From assembly GCF_000312425.1 (NCBI RefSeq), contig NZ_HE997181.1, positions 4,845,995 to 4,883,326 of the forward strand: a stretch of DNA of 37,332 nucleotides, written 5' to 3'. Shown here piece by piece: positions 26,248 to 34,869 of this stretch (its first letter is position 1; each line of letters begins with the position of its first letter). The DNA is from Reyranella massiliensis 521. GTDB lineage: Bacteria; Pseudomonadota; Alphaproteobacteria; Reyranellales; Reyranellaceae. The notes beneath the pieces are model-generated. The model saw only the letters and a list, made by a program, of their open reading frames with translations. It made no database searches and was not told the DNA's origin. A program made the position numbers and the translations under genes.

Positions 26248-26651
26248 CGGCGCGCACGCTGACCGGGAAATGCTTCTGCGGCGCCGTGCAATATGCGGTG
26301 GCGGATGCCTTCACCTACGCGCTGAACTGCCACTGCTCCAACTGTCGGCGCACCACGGGCTCGGCTTTCAAGCCTTTCGCCGGCATCACGCGCATCCAGT
26401 TCGCGGTTACTTCAGGCCGCGACAACCTCCTGATCCACGGCGAGGAAAAGACCCACGACGCCCACTGCAGCGTCTGCGGCTCGCTCCTCTATTCGGTGGT
26501 TCGCGACGGCGTATACGTCCATGTCGCCATGGGTACGCTCGTCGACACGCCAACTATCCGGCCGACCGCGCACATCTTCGTCGGCTCCAAGGCGCCGTGG
26601 TTCGCTATCACCGACGACCTGCCGCAGTATCGGGAACACGTCACCGACTAG
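26244..26651 (+). CDS. GFA / CENP-V-type zinc protein
   Basis: A 135-residue protein of the GFA family (glutathione-dependent formaldehyde-activating enzyme type, also CENP-V). Zinc-binding cysteines: C10 and C12 in CFCG, C29, C31 and C34 in CHCSNC, C75 and C78 in CSVCG, the family pattern for two zinc sites. GFA proteins are thought to bind S-hydroxymethylglutathione or other thiols; their activity is not generally proven. The ATG at 26244 overlaps the DadA stop (ATGA), so the two are co-translated. Its TAG stop shares a CTAG tetranucleotide with the stop of the convergent metalloprotease gene. Confidence 0.9.
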   Translation: MTARTLTGKCFCGAVQYAVADAFTYALNCHCSNCRRTTGSAFKPFAGITRIQFAVTSGRDNLLIHGEEKTHDAHCSVCGSLLYSVVRDGVYVHVAMGTLVDTPTIRPTAHIFVGSKAPWFAITDDLPQYREHVTD

Positions 26652-27391
26652 TTGCCGTACTGGAGCAAGGTCTCGCCGTTCTTCTTGAGCCAGGTCTGCG
26701 GCCCTTCGATCGGGACATCGCATAGCGTACGTGCCAAGGCCCAGAAACGCGAGCTGTGGTTCAGATGCACGAGATGGGCAACCTCGTGCGCCGCCAAATA
26801 GTCGAGCACTTCCGGCGGCGCGAAGACCAGCCGCCAGGAGAAGGACATCGCGGCATTCGGCCCGCAGCTCCCCCAGCGTGAACGGCTGTCGCGCAGGGTG
26901 ATGCGCTTCACCGGCCGCTCGACCTGGGCCGCCTTGGCATGGACCAGCGGCACCAGCCGCGCCTTGAGTTCGACCGTCAGCCAGTCGCGCACGCGGCGCG
27001 GCAGATGCTCCGGCTGGCCCGCCACATGGATCTCTGCGCCTTCCCGCCAGACGGTGCCGCGCTGGCCGGCGCGGTGGCGGATCACGTGCGGCACGCCGAA
27101 CAGCGGCACTTCGGCGCCGTCGCAGAACGGCCGCCGCTCGGGCAGGCGATCGAGCCTTGCGGCGATCCAGCCCGCCTGTGCCTCGGCGAAATTCACCGCT
27201 GTGCCGCGGGCCATGCGTAGCGGCGCCGTCAGGACGATGCGTCGGTTGGCGGGATCGACACGCAGCGACGCGCGGCGCGCCCGAGCGTTGCGCACGAAGG
27301 TCACGGGCAGCGTATCTCCGGCATGAGCAATGGTCAGTTGCTCGGGCTCGGGCAGCGTTTTAGGCAGGAGGCGGCTGAACCAGGACGACAT
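26648..27391 (-). CDS. YgjP/SprT-like zinc metallopeptidase (DUF45)
   Basis: A 247-residue protein of the M48-like YgjP (DUF45) group. HEVAH (202-206) supplies two zinc-binding histidines and the catalytic glutamate; His212 in VHLNHSSRFW is the expected third ligand. SRWGSCGPNAAMSFSWRLV (171-189) is the family signature ahead of the active site. No signal peptide, so cytoplasmic. I chose the ATG at 27391; an in-frame extension to 27454 is cysteine-rich and unlike the family. Its start is 16 bp from the start of the divergent CMD gene, so promoters must overlap coding sequence or sit within the short gap. Substrate unknown. Confidence 0.86.
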   Translation of the reverse strand: MSSWFSRLLPKTLPEPEQLTIAHAGDTLPVTFVRNARARRASLRVDPANRRIVLTAPLRMARGTAVNFAEAQAGWIAARLDRLPERRPFCDGAEVPLFGVPHVIRHRAGQRGTVWREGAEIHVAGQPEHLPRRVRDWLTVELKARLVPLVHAKAAQVERPVKRITLRDSRSRWGSCGPNAAMSFSWRLVFAPPEVLDYLAAHEVAHLVHLNHSSRFWALARTLCDVPIEGPQTWLKKNGETLLQYGN

Positions 27392-27407
27392 CGAAGGGGA
27401 GAATGGA

Positions 27408-27803
27408 ATGAGCGAACAACAGGCGCACAAAACACTGAGCGACGCCGGACGCAAGGTACTGGCCGAGGTGCTGGGCGAATCCTATCTCGCGCGGCGCGAT
27501 GCGACCAACAACGATTTCTGGGGCCCGGTTCGCGCCTTCTCCGAAGAGTTCGCCTACGCCTCGCTCTGGACCCGCGACGGCCTCGACAGGAAGCAGCGCA
27601 GCATGATCACCGTGGCGATGCTTTGCGCCCTCAACCGTCCGCACGAACTCAAGATCCATCTCGTCGGCGCCTTGAACAACGGCTGCAGCAAGACCGAGCT
27701 GCGCGAGATCTTCACCCACGCCATCGCCTATTGCGGGTTCCCCGCGGCCATCGACGCGCTGCGGGTCGCCGAGGACGTGCTGAAGGAACAGGGGAAATTC
27801 TGA
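27408..27803 (+). CDS. Carboxymuconolactone decarboxylase (CMD)-family protein
   Basis: A 131-residue protein of the CMD/AhpD fold. Typical CMD segment: LWTRDGLDRKQRSMITVAMLCALNRPHELKIHLVGALNNGCSKTELREIFTHAIAYCGFPAAIDALRVAEDVL. It lacks a CxxC pair, so it is not an AhpD-type peroxidase reductase; the decarboxylase-type or an unassigned role is more likely. SD GGGGAG sits 8 nt before the ATG at 27408. It is the first gene of a rightward group, 1 bp before the aminotransferase start, which is probably co-translated. Aromatic catabolism genes are not nearby, so a protocatechuate role is not supported. Confidence 0.87.
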   Translation: MSEQQAHKTLSDAGRKVLAEVLGESYLARRDATNNDFWGPVRAFSEEFAYASLWTRDGLDRKQRSMITVAMLCALNRPHELKIHLVGALNNGCSKTELREIFTHAIAYCGFPAAIDALRVAEDVLKEQGKF

Positions 27804-27804
27804 C

Positions 27805-28986
27805 ATGAGCCTCGACCTTGCCCGCATCCGTGCCGAGACGCCGGGCTGCGCCCGTGTCCTGCACCTCAATGCCGCCGGTTCGTCGCTGCCCAGCCGGCGC
27901 ACGCTCGAGGCGACGCTCGACCACCTGAAACTCGAAGCCGAGATCGGCGGTTACGAAGCGGCAGACCAGGCGCGGGATACGCTGGACGGCTTTTATCCAT
28001 CCGTGGCACGTCTCATCGGCGCCGAGGAAAGCGAGATCGGCTTCGTCGAGAACGCGACGCGCGCCTGGGACCTCGCCTTCTATTCGCTCGACTTCAAGCC
28101 GGGCGACCGCATCCTGACCTGCGTCAGCGAGTATTCCTCGAACTACATCTCCTACCTGCAGGTGGCGAAGAAGACCGGCGCCGAGATCGTCGTCGTGCCC
28201 GACGACAAGCACGGCCAGATCGACCTCGCTGCGCTGGAGCGCGCCATCGACAAGCGAGCCAAGCTCGTTTCCATCTCGCATATCCCGACACAGGGCGGGC
28301 TCGTGCAGCCCGCCGAAGCGGTCGGCAAAATCGTGAACGATGCCGGCGTGCTCTACCTTCTGGATGCCTGCCAGTCGGTCGGCATGATGCCCATCGACGT
28401 CAAGAAGATCGGTTGTGACTTCCTTTCCGCCACCGGCCGCAAGTACATGCGCGGACCACGCGGCACCGGCTTCCTTTACGCCCGCACGCGCAGCACCTCT
28501 CGGATCGAACCGATCTTCCTCGACAACCACGCCGCGCGCTGGACTGGCGATCAGGAGTACACCGTGCTTGGCGATGCCAAGCGCTTCGAGAACTGGGAGC
28601 GCTATTTCGCTGGCGTCATCGGCCTCAAGGTCGCCGCCGACCAGGCCAACGAACTCGGCATGGAGGCCGTGTGGGTCCGCCTGCGCCAGTTGGCCGACGG
28701 CTTGCGCGCGCGCCTGGCGAAGCTGGGCGGCGTGACGCTGACGGACCTGGGCATGGTGAAGGGCGCCATCGTGACCTTCGCGGTCAAGGACGCCGATCAT
28801 GCGGCGCTCAAGATGGCGCTGCGCGAACAGGGCATCAACGTGTCGGTCTCCACGCAATTTTCCTCGCGCCTCGATCTCCAGGGACGCGGCCTGCGCGACG
28901 TCATGCGGGCCTCGGTGCATGTCTACAATACGGAAGACGAGCTTGACCGGTTCGCCGCCGCGCTCGACTCTTTGATCCGTCGCTAG
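27805..28986 (+). CDS. Class V PLP-dependent aminotransferase / lyase
   Basis: A 393-residue fold-type I PLP enzyme of the class V group (isopenicillin-N-epimerase, EgtE and cysteine desulfurase relatives). PLP-binding features: the Asp in YLLDACQSVGMMPID (Asp187, pairing with the pyridine nitrogen) and the Schiff-base lysine Lys213 in SATGRKYMRGPRGTGFLY, whose GP-RG ring loop is typical of EgtE-like members. An N-terminal NAAGSSLPSRRTLEATLDHL is the usual start. Substrate could be an amino acid or a sulfur compound; EgtB/EgtD are not present, so ergothioneine synthesis is not supported. Starts 1 bp after the CMD stop; a 51-bp gap precedes the binding-protein gene. Confidence 0.9.
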   Translation: MSLDLARIRAETPGCARVLHLNAAGSSLPSRRTLEATLDHLKLEAEIGGYEAADQARDTLDGFYPSVARLIGAEESEIGFVENATRAWDLAFYSLDFKPGDRILTCVSEYSSNYISYLQVAKKTGAEIVVVPDDKHGQIDLAALERAIDKRAKLVSISHIPTQGGLVQPAEAVGKIVNDAGVLYLLDACQSVGMMPIDVKKIGCDFLSATGRKYMRGPRGTGFLYARTRSTSRIEPIFLDNHAARWTGDQEYTVLGDAKRFENWERYFAGVIGLKVAADQANELGMEAVWVRLRQLADGLRARLAKLGGVTLTDLGMVKGAIVTFAVKDADHAALKMALREQGINVSVSTQFSSRLDLQGRGLRDVMRASVHVYNTEDELDRFAAALDSLIRR

Positions 28987-29037
28987 CGTGGCATGGGGTT
29001 TGCTGCGCCGGTGGCGATTCTGGGGAGAGGGACTAAA

Positions 29038-30621
29038 ATGACTGTTCGTCGTTCATGGACGCTGGCGGCGGCAGCCGCCATGGCGTTGTCGATTGCCGTG
29101 CCGTTCGGCGCTGCCGGCCAGACGCAATCGACCCTGCGGGTGGTGCCCGAAACCCTCAGCCGCGTGCTCGACCCGCACTTCACGACGTCGTTCACCACGC
29201 GCGACCTCGGCTACCTGATCTACGACACGCTGTTCGCGATGAACGACAAGTTCGAGCCGCAGCCGCAGATGGTCGACCGCTATACGGTCAGCCCCGACAA
29301 GCTCACCTACACGTTCGTGCTGCGGCCCGGGCTCAAATGGCACGACGGCCAGCCTGTGACGGCGGCGGATTGCGTGGCCTCTATCCGGCGCTGGGCATCG
29401 CGCGACAGCATGGGCCAGACCATGGCGAAGTTCATGACATCGCTGGAAGCCACGGATGCCGGCACGATCAAGATGGTGCTGCGCGAGCCCTACGGTCTGG
29501 TGTTGGACAGTCTTGGCAAGATCGGTGCGCCGGTGCCTTTCATGATGCCGGAGCGTATCGCCAAGACGCCGGGCAGCGAGCAGGTGAAGGAGATCGTCGG
29601 CTCCGGCCCCTACAGGTTCCGCGCCGACCAGCATGAGCCGGGCGTGAAGATCGTCCTGGAGAAGTTCACCGACTACAAGCCGCGCAGCGAGTCGCCCAGC
29701 TGGGCCTCCGGCGGCAAGATCGCCAAGATGGACAAGGTCGAAATGCTGGGTTTGCCGGACGCGCAGACCCAGGTGAGCGCCCTCATCAACGGCGAGGTCG
29801 ACTATCTCGAGCGCGTGCCGGCCGACCTGCTGCCGCTGTTCACCGCCAAGGCGGGGGCCAAGGCAGAAGTGGTGAGCAAGTATGGCTTCCAGGCCATCAT
29901 GCGGATGAACCACCTGCAGCCGCCGTTCGACAACGTGAAGGTGCGGCAGGCCATCGCCAAGGCGATCGACCGGACCATGTATGCCGCCGTGGTGGCGGGC
30001 GATCCGCAGTTCGCCACGGATTGCGCGGCAATCTTCGGCTGCGGCATGCCCTACGAAAGCAAGGACGGCATTCCGGCGCGCGACGTGGCTGGCGCCAAGG
30101 CGCTCCTCAAGGAAGCCAATGTCGACATGTCCAAGCCGCTGGTGATGCTGCACGTCGCCAACGCGCCGGGTATCGCCGCACTGGGCAACGTGACACGTCA
30201 GGTGCTGGTCGATCTCGGCTTCAAGGTCGACATGGTCTCGATGGATTTCCAGACGTTCGCCACGCGCCGGCTCAACACCGGCCCGGTGGCGCAGGGCGGC
30301 TGGAACCTCGCGCACACCACCAACTCGGTGCCCGACCAGGGCAATCCGCTCAGCAATCCCTTCCTGGTGGCGTCCGGCCCCCCGGCCGCCGCCTGGGGTT
30401 GGCCGACCGATCCTAAGACCGACGAGCTGCGCCTGAAGTTCGCGACGGCGGCCGACGAAGCCTCGCGCAAGGCCATCGCTACGGAGATCCAGGTCCGCGC
30501 CTACGAACAGGTGCTCTATCTGCCGCTGTCGCAGTTCACGACGCCGTCGGCCTGGCGCGACAACCTCGACGGCGTGCTGAAGTCGCCGGTGATGCTGCTC
30601 TACAACATCGAGAAGAAGTAA
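29038..30621 (+). CDS. ABC transporter family-5 substrate-binding protein (orphan)
   Basis: A 527-residue exported peptide/nickel-type binding protein (SBP_bac_5, DppA/OppA relatives). The signal peptide is rich in alanine (LAAAAAMALSIAVPFGAAG). The fold is seen in the RVVPETLSRVLDPHFTTSFTTRDLGYLIYDTLFAMNDKFEPQPQ opening, TYTFVLRPGLKWHDGQPVTAADCVASIRRW (family signature), VGSGPYRF, and VRQAIAKAIDRTMYAAVV. SD GGGGAGAGGG precedes the ATG at 29038. No permease or ATPase genes follow, so it either works with distant ABC parts or is one of many orphan receptors. Its ligand could be a peptide, a sugar acid or a nucleoside-like compound; no residue decides it. 11 bp separates it from the deaminase-like gene. 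Confidence 0.9.
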   Translation: MTVRRSWTLAAAAAMALSIAVPFGAAGQTQSTLRVVPETLSRVLDPHFTTSFTTRDLGYLIYDTLFAMNDKFEPQPQMVDRYTVSPDKLTYTFVLRPGLKWHDGQPVTAADCVASIRRWASRDSMGQTMAKFMTSLEATDAGTIKMVLREPYGLVLDSLGKIGAPVPFMMPERIAKTPGSEQVKEIVGSGPYRFRADQHEPGVKIVLEKFTDYKPRSESPSWASGGKIAKMDKVEMLGLPDAQTQVSALINGEVDYLERVPADLLPLFTAKAGAKAEVVSKYGFQAIMRMNHLQPPFDNVKVRQAIAKAIDRTMYAAVVAGDPQFATDCAAIFGCGMPYESKDGIPARDVAGAKALLKEANVDMSKPLVMLHVANAPGIAALGNVTRQVLVDLGFKVDMVSMDFQTFATRRLNTGPVAQGGWNLAHTTNSVPDQGNPLSNPFLVASGPPAAAWGWPTDPKTDELRLKFATAADEASRKAIATEIQVRAYEQVLYLPLSQFTTPSAWRDNLDGVLKSPVMLLYNIEKK

Positions 30622-30632
30622 GGATTCCTGCC

Positions 30633-31700
30633 ATGGCGAAAGCCGTTGCCGACGACTATCTGCGGCGCATTCCCAAGGCCGAGCTGCACTGCCATCTGGC
30701 CGGCACGCTGCGCGCCACCACGGTAGCCGAGCTGGCGAAGCGGTATGGCATGGCCCTGCCGCGGCCGGCGGAAACACTCTACCAATGGCCCGACTTCGAC
30801 GGGTTCCTGGAAATCCTGCGCATCGCGGCCGCGGTCTTGCGCACGCCGGCCGATTTCACGCGGGCGGTCTATGAATACATCGAGGATGCCGTGCGCGACG
30901 GCAACCTCAAGCACGTCGAGTTCTTCTTCAACCCGGACTACTTCTACCCCAACGGCATCGACTATCCCTCCCAGGTCGCAGGCATGGTGGAAGGCCTCCG
31001 TCAGGCCAAGGAGCGCTTCGGCGTCAGCGGCCTGCTCATCTGCTGCATCGACCGCTCGCTCAACAACGGCGCCCAGGCGGTCGAGATCGTCGAGACGGCG
31101 CTCGCGCACCCCCACGAGCTCGTGGTGGGCATCGGGCTCGACGGCAACGAAAGCGTCGGCCCTCCCGCCCTCTATGCCGAGGCCTATGCGCTCGCCAGGA
31201 AGGGCGGCCTGAAATGCACGGCGCACTGCTGCGAAGACTATCTGACGCCGCTGCAGGCACCGCCCACCAACTACCTGATCTGCCGCGACGTGTTGAAGTG
31301 CGACCGTATCGATCACGGCTACAACATGCTGGCGTCGGACTTCGTGATGAGCGAGGCGCGCAAGGACGGGCTCTACTTCACGCCCTGCGCCTGGACCAGC
31401 CTGCTGCACAATCGCCCGCATCGACCGCAGCGCATCCGGCGCATGGCCGAGGCCGGCCTTAACGTCACGATCAACACCGATGACCCGGCGATGTTCGGAA
31501 CCAATCTCGGCCATGGCTTCACGACGCTGTTCGAGTCGGTCGGCTGGGGACCGGAGATGGCGCGCAGGTTCAGCCTGAACTCGGTCGAAGGCTCGTGGCT
31601 CGACGAAAGCAGCAAGGCCACGCTGCGCATGGCCTTCCGCAAGGAGATCGCCGCCCTCGACAGGGAGTTCGGCTACGAGACGGCCGCGCCGCCCGTCTAA
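30633..31700 (+). CDS. Adenosine-deaminase-like amidohydrolase
   Basis: A 355-residue metal-dependent hydrolase of the adenosine/adenine deaminase family. Metal and catalytic positions: His19 and His21 in ELHCHLAGT, His198 and Glu201 in TAHCCED (the catalytic Glu in an HxxE layout, where classic enzymes read HAGE), His228 in DRIDHGYN, and Asp283/Asp284 in INTDDPAMF. All key residues of the catalytic set are present, so an active hydrolase is likely. Substrate may be adenosine, adenine or another amino-purine; the altered pocket (two cysteines in HCCE, HNRPHRP) leaves this open. The last gene of the rightward group, 11 bp after the binding protein; convergent with msrA. Confidence 0.87.
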   Translation: MAKAVADDYLRRIPKAELHCHLAGTLRATTVAELAKRYGMALPRPAETLYQWPDFDGFLEILRIAAAVLRTPADFTRAVYEYIEDAVRDGNLKHVEFFFNPDYFYPNGIDYPSQVAGMVEGLRQAKERFGVSGLLICCIDRSLNNGAQAVEIVETALAHPHELVVGIGLDGNESVGPPALYAEAYALARKGGLKCTAHCCEDYLTPLQAPPTNYLICRDVLKCDRIDHGYNMLASDFVMSEARKDGLYFTPCAWTSLLHNRPHRPQRIRRMAEAGLNVTINTDDPAMFGTNLGHGFTTLFESVGWGPEMARRFSLNSVEGSWLDESSKATLRMAFRKEIAALDREFGYETAAPPV

Positions 31701-31718
31701 CCGGAGCGAGCGCGGCGG

Positions 31719-32381
31719 CTATTCCGCCGCGACACCGAGGCCGATGGGGCAGGAAACGCCGGTGCCGCCGAGACCGCAGTAGCCGCCCGGATTCTTGGCG
31801 AGATACTGCTGGTGATAATCCTCGGCATAGTAGAAGGCCGGCGCATCGAGGATCTCGGTCGTAATGGCGCCGTAGCCCTTCTTGGCCAGCTCCTTCTGGA
31901 ACAGCGCGCGTGAGGCCTCGGCCTGGGCTTTCTGCTCGGGCGAATAGGTATAAATGCCCGAACGGTACTGCGTGCCGACATCGTTGCCCTGACGCATGCC
32001 CTGGGTCGGGTCGTGGCTCTCCCAGAAGACGCGCAGCAGCGCGTCGTAGGAGGTCTTGGTCGGATCGAACCAGACCATCACCACCTCGTTGTGGCCGGTA
32101 TAACCCGAGCAGACTTCCTCGTAGGTCGGATTGGGCGTCAGACCCGCGGCGTAACCGACGGCCGTGGCGTAGACGCCCGGCGCCTCCCAGAATTTCCGCT
32201 CTGCCCCCCAGAAGCAGCCCAAGCCGAACATCGCCTGCTGGAGGCCGGCGGGGAACGGCGGCTGGATGCGGTTGCCGTTGACATAGTGTGCAGCCGGCAC
32301 CTCGAACGGACGCGAAGCGCGACCCGGCAGCGCCCGGTCGGACGTCGGCATTTCGGTTTTCTTGCGCAGAATCTGCCACAT
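31719..32381 (-). CDS. msrA: Peptide methionine sulfoxide reductase MsrA
   Basis: A 220-residue reductase that repairs S-methionine sulfoxide in proteins. The active-site GCFWG is at 55-59 with Cys56. Further family motifs are VGYAAGLTPNPTYEEVCSGYTGHNEVV, LLRVFWESHDPTQGMRQGNDVGTQYRSGIY and ITTEILDAPAFYYAEDYHQQYLAKNPGGYCGLGGTGVSC. Cysteines 202 and 211 are the resolving pair, making a three-cysteine type. The N-terminal 40 residues are longer than minimal MsrA and carry no signal peptide. The ATG at 32381 follows GAGGAG, which decides it over the upstream ATG at 32408. Stand-alone gene; no msrB is present. Confidence 0.96.
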   Translation of the reverse strand: MWQILRKKTEMPTSDRALPGRASRPFEVPAAHYVNGNRIQPPFPAGLQQAMFGLGCFWGAERKFWEAPGVYATAVGYAAGLTPNPTYEEVCSGYTGHNEVVMVWFDPTKTSYDALLRVFWESHDPTQGMRQGNDVGTQYRSGIYTYSPEQKAQAEASRALFQKELAKKGYGAITTEILDAPAFYYAEDYHQQYLAKNPGGYCGLGGTGVSCPIGLGVAAE

Positions 32382-32470
32382 GGCGCGGCTCCTCTTGCTG
32401 TCAGCCACTCAATTTGCCTGCCGTCAATATGGCCATACAATGCCGCCGAATCGAGTGGGAGAGACCGCAA

Positions 32471-32857
32471 ATGCCTGTGTTTTTCGTCTGCGCCGGTCTG
32501 CTCGGCCTCCTGGCGGCGGTCCTCACAGCGAATGTCGGCCTGATGCGCGGCCGCAAGAAGATCTACCTCGGCGATGGCGGCGACAAGGAGCTGGAGACGG
32601 CCATCCGTGCCCACGGCAACCTGATCGAGTTCGTGCCGTTGACCCTGCTCGTCATTTATATGGCCAGCGACTTCTACGGTTTCCGGACTGTGGCCATCCT
32701 CTCGGTCGTCCTGCTGGCAGCGCGCGTGCTGCATGCCGGCGGCATGCTGGGTTTCATCCCGTATGGCCGCTTCGTGGGGGCGATGGGGACCACCGCGACG
32801 CTCGTAGTCGCGTCGGTTCTGCTCGTTCTGGCGGGGCTCGGCTTGAAGCAATACTGA
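32471..32857 (+). CDS. MAPEG-family membrane protein
   Basis: A 128-residue four-helix membrane protein of the MAPEG group (glutathione-S-transferase/eicosanoid-type membrane proteins). The family motif is clear: RGRKKIYLGDGGDKELETAIRAHGNLIEFVPLTLLVIYM (from about residue 28; R/H, E and N in the AHGNxxEF signature are seen). Bacterial members often act on glutathione conjugates; substrate unknown. The ATG at 32471 has GGGAGAG 9 nt upstream. Starts 89 bp from the divergent msrA start; a functional link with MsrA in oxidative stress is possible but only positional. Confidence 0.9.
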   Translation: MPVFFVCAGLLGLLAAVLTANVGLMRGRKKIYLGDGGDKELETAIRAHGNLIEFVPLTLLVIYMASDFYGFRTVAILSVVLLAARVLHAGGMLGFIPYGRFVGAMGTTATLVVASVLLVLAGLGLKQY

Positions 32858-32901
32858 GCCGCTAAAGGCGACGCGGCGCGACGGCAGCGACAATACCCAC
32901 C

Positions 32902-33771
32902 ATGCTCAACACGATCTGGCGCATCGCCTACGAGGCGGGCGAAGGTTACTTCGCCAACCGGCTCTCGACTTCGGCTGCGGCGATGGCGTTCTACACCATG
33001 TTCGCCCTGGGTCCGATCATGATCTTCGTCATCGCCATCGCCGAGCCGATCGTCGGCCGGCTGATGGCGCAGGAGGCGATCTTCAACGCACTGAGTACGG
33101 TTGTCGCGCCCGATCAACTCCAGAGCATCCGCCGCTTCGCGTCGGAGAACCTGTTCAAGGGCGGCGGCATCGCCGCCATCGTCGGCGCCGTGGTGCTGCT
33201 CTACACGGGCACGCGCGTCTTCGTGGAGCTGGATGACGGCATCGACGCCATCTGGCGCGACACCAAAACCAGGGCATTGCATCCGGTGCTGGCCAGCCTG
33301 AAGTCGCGTCTGCTGGCGTTGGCGCTGATGGTCCTCCTGGGGGTACTGTTGATCGTCGTCATCCTGGCCAGTGTCCTGATGTCAGCCTATGCCGGCGCCC
33401 TCGAACGCTTTCCGATCCTGGGGGAATGGATCGGCCCCGCTTTCTCGACCTCGGTGCATTACGGCCTGCTCGCCGGTTTCTTCACCCTGATCTACAAGTG
33501 GCTGCCAACCGGCAATATCCCGTGGCGATACGCACTGATCGGCGGTGCCGTGAACGCCTTGCTGTTTGCCGCCGGCAACCGCGCCTTGGTCTATTATTTC
33601 GAGGTGACGCAGCTCACCTCGGCCTTCGGCGCCACCGCAGGCTTTGCCGCGATCATGGTCTGGATGTACTGGACCTCGCTCACCATCCTGATCGGTGCCC
33701 AGGTCGGACGCGCGACGCGCGATGTCCTGATCGACAACCGCGCCCGCGAAATGGTCGAGGGGGATCTTTAG
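32902..33771 (+). CDS. YihY/BrkB-family membrane protein
   Basis: A 289-residue inner-membrane protein with about six helices of the YihY/virulence factor BrkB family, which has no settled function and is not an RNase. Family signs: NRLSTSAAAMAFYTMFALGPIMIFVIAIAEP, the GGGIAAIVGAVVLLYTGTRVFVELDDGIDAIW segment, YKWLPTGNIPWRYALIGGAVNALLFAAGN and the C-terminal FGATAGFAAIMVWMYWTSLTILIGAQ. It begins 44 bp after the MAPEG gene and may be co-transcribed. Its 3' end is 15 bp from that of the convergent SapC gene. Confidence 0.92.
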   Translation: MLNTIWRIAYEAGEGYFANRLSTSAAAMAFYTMFALGPIMIFVIAIAEPIVGRLMAQEAIFNALSTVVAPDQLQSIRRFASENLFKGGGIAAIVGAVVLLYTGTRVFVELDDGIDAIWRDTKTRALHPVLASLKSRLLALALMVLLGVLLIVVILASVLMSAYAGALERFPILGEWIGPAFSTSVHYGLLAGFFTLIYKWLPTGNIPWRYALIGGAVNALLFAAGNRALVYYFEVTQLTSAFGATAGFAAIMVWMYWTSLTILIGAQVGRATRDVLIDNRAREMVEGDL

Positions 33772-33786
33772 CGTCGCTGGGCCACC

Positions 33787-34575
33787 TCAGGCGGCGGCGC
33801 TCTGCGGCTCGGCTTGCGCGGCGTTGAGGTCGAGAAGGATCTGCCAGTTGCGCTGGGAGGCGAGATGCATCGCCACGAGGTCGAGCGCGCCCGACTTGTG
33901 CCATTCCTCAACCTTGTCGGTTGCCAGGGCGCGATAGGCCTTCTCGTCGATGGTCCGGAAGCCATCGAGCGTGTAGCGATCGCCGTTCGGGAAGGTGATG
34001 TCGGCCCGGTTGGACGTCAGCAGCTCCGCCCCGCGCAAGGCGTCGGAGAAGGCGACGGTGCGCAGATGGTCCTCGTGCATGGCCTGGCAGAACTCCATCG
34101 CCGCACGAGTGGCCTGGGTCGGGCCGCCGCCGCTTTCGAACAGCAGGTCGCCCGCGACACCCTCGCCCAGCGTCTCGACGAACCGCTCGGAGGCGGCGTC
34201 GATGCTGAGCAGGCGCGTGTTGGGATCGGGCGTCTCGGTAATGATGAAGGGATAGCGGCGCACATAGGCCGGCACGTAGGTATCCGCACGCCAAGAGCCA
34301 TTGTCTTCCAAGAACAGATTGCGCCCCTGCTTGAGACCCAACACCGCCAGCGGAACGGGCCGCTCGGAATCGGAGAAGACGATGGGATAATGACGCAGCG
34401 CCGGCATGAACTCGCTGATCATCAGCGGCACGGCCGTCGCTTCGCGCGTGAAGTTAAAATCCAGGGCATGGCCGAGACCCGCGCGACGATGATCCTCGAA
34501 GCGCAGCACGACGGGCGTGCGGTAGAAGAGCGGCAGCCCTGCGGCAGCGGCAGTCTGGGAAGCGGCGGTGGTCAT
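33787..34575 (-). CDS. SapC-like protein
   Basis: A 262-residue protein resembling the SapC family, named for a gene next to surface-layer genes in Campylobacter but of unproven function. The family pattern is seen in PVVLRFEDHRRAGLGHALDFNFTREATAVPLMISEFMPALRHYPIVFSD, then LGLKQGRNLFLEDNGSWRADTYVPAYVRRYPFII, followed by LFESGGGPTQATRAAMEFC and TFPNGDRYTLDGFRTIDEKAYRAL. No signal peptide or membrane span. It has its own 294-bp upstream region and no operon partner. Assignment by recalled family pattern; role unknown. Confidence 0.87.
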   Translation of the reverse strand: MTTAASQTAAAAGLPLFYRTPVVLRFEDHRRAGLGHALDFNFTREATAVPLMISEFMPALRHYPIVFSDSERPVPLAVLGLKQGRNLFLEDNGSWRADTYVPAYVRRYPFIITETPDPNTRLLSIDAASERFVETLGEGVAGDLLFESGGGPTQATRAAMEFCQAMHEDHLRTVAFSDALRGAELLTSNRADITFPNGDRYTLDGFRTIDEKAYRALATDKVEEWHKSGALDLVAMHLASQRNWQILLDLNAAQAEPQSAAA

Positions 34576-34869
34576 CGGTCCTCGCGGGCTCGGAATGATG
34601 GGTGCTCGAACGGATCGGGCTCGCGCGCGGGTCGCGAACCGGCAGCGGCCGAAGAGCCGATAGTTGCGAGTCGGGGATGATGCCTGTCAAGGGACCCGGG
34701 AAAGCCGACGACCGGGCGCCAGCGGCCGCACGGCATCGCGAAATACCGCCAAAGGGATCGTATTTCAGAGAGTTAGACTACTCTGCGGCAGCGGCAGGTC
34801 GTGACTTCGCGCGCGAATCCACCCAGAAAAAGTCGACGCGAGGCTGACGGCCAGGGCGGCAGCCGGACA
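34576..34869. other. Gap between SapC and dehydrogenase genes
   Basis: 294 bp between two leftward genes. No gene, repeat or terminator that I can support; short frames here have arginine-rich random composition. It probably holds the SapC promoter. Confidence 0.4.

Noticed and set aside
28993..29037. Earlier ATG for the family-5 binding protein
   Set aside because: The ATG at 29038 has a good SD and the signal peptide begins there.
29053..30777. 574-codon leftward open frame opposite the binding protein
   Set aside because: Antisense of a well supported gene, no domain.
34778..34867. 30-codon leftward frame ending KSRPAAAAE
   Set aside because: Too short, no SD, no recognised family, arginine-rich chance composition.
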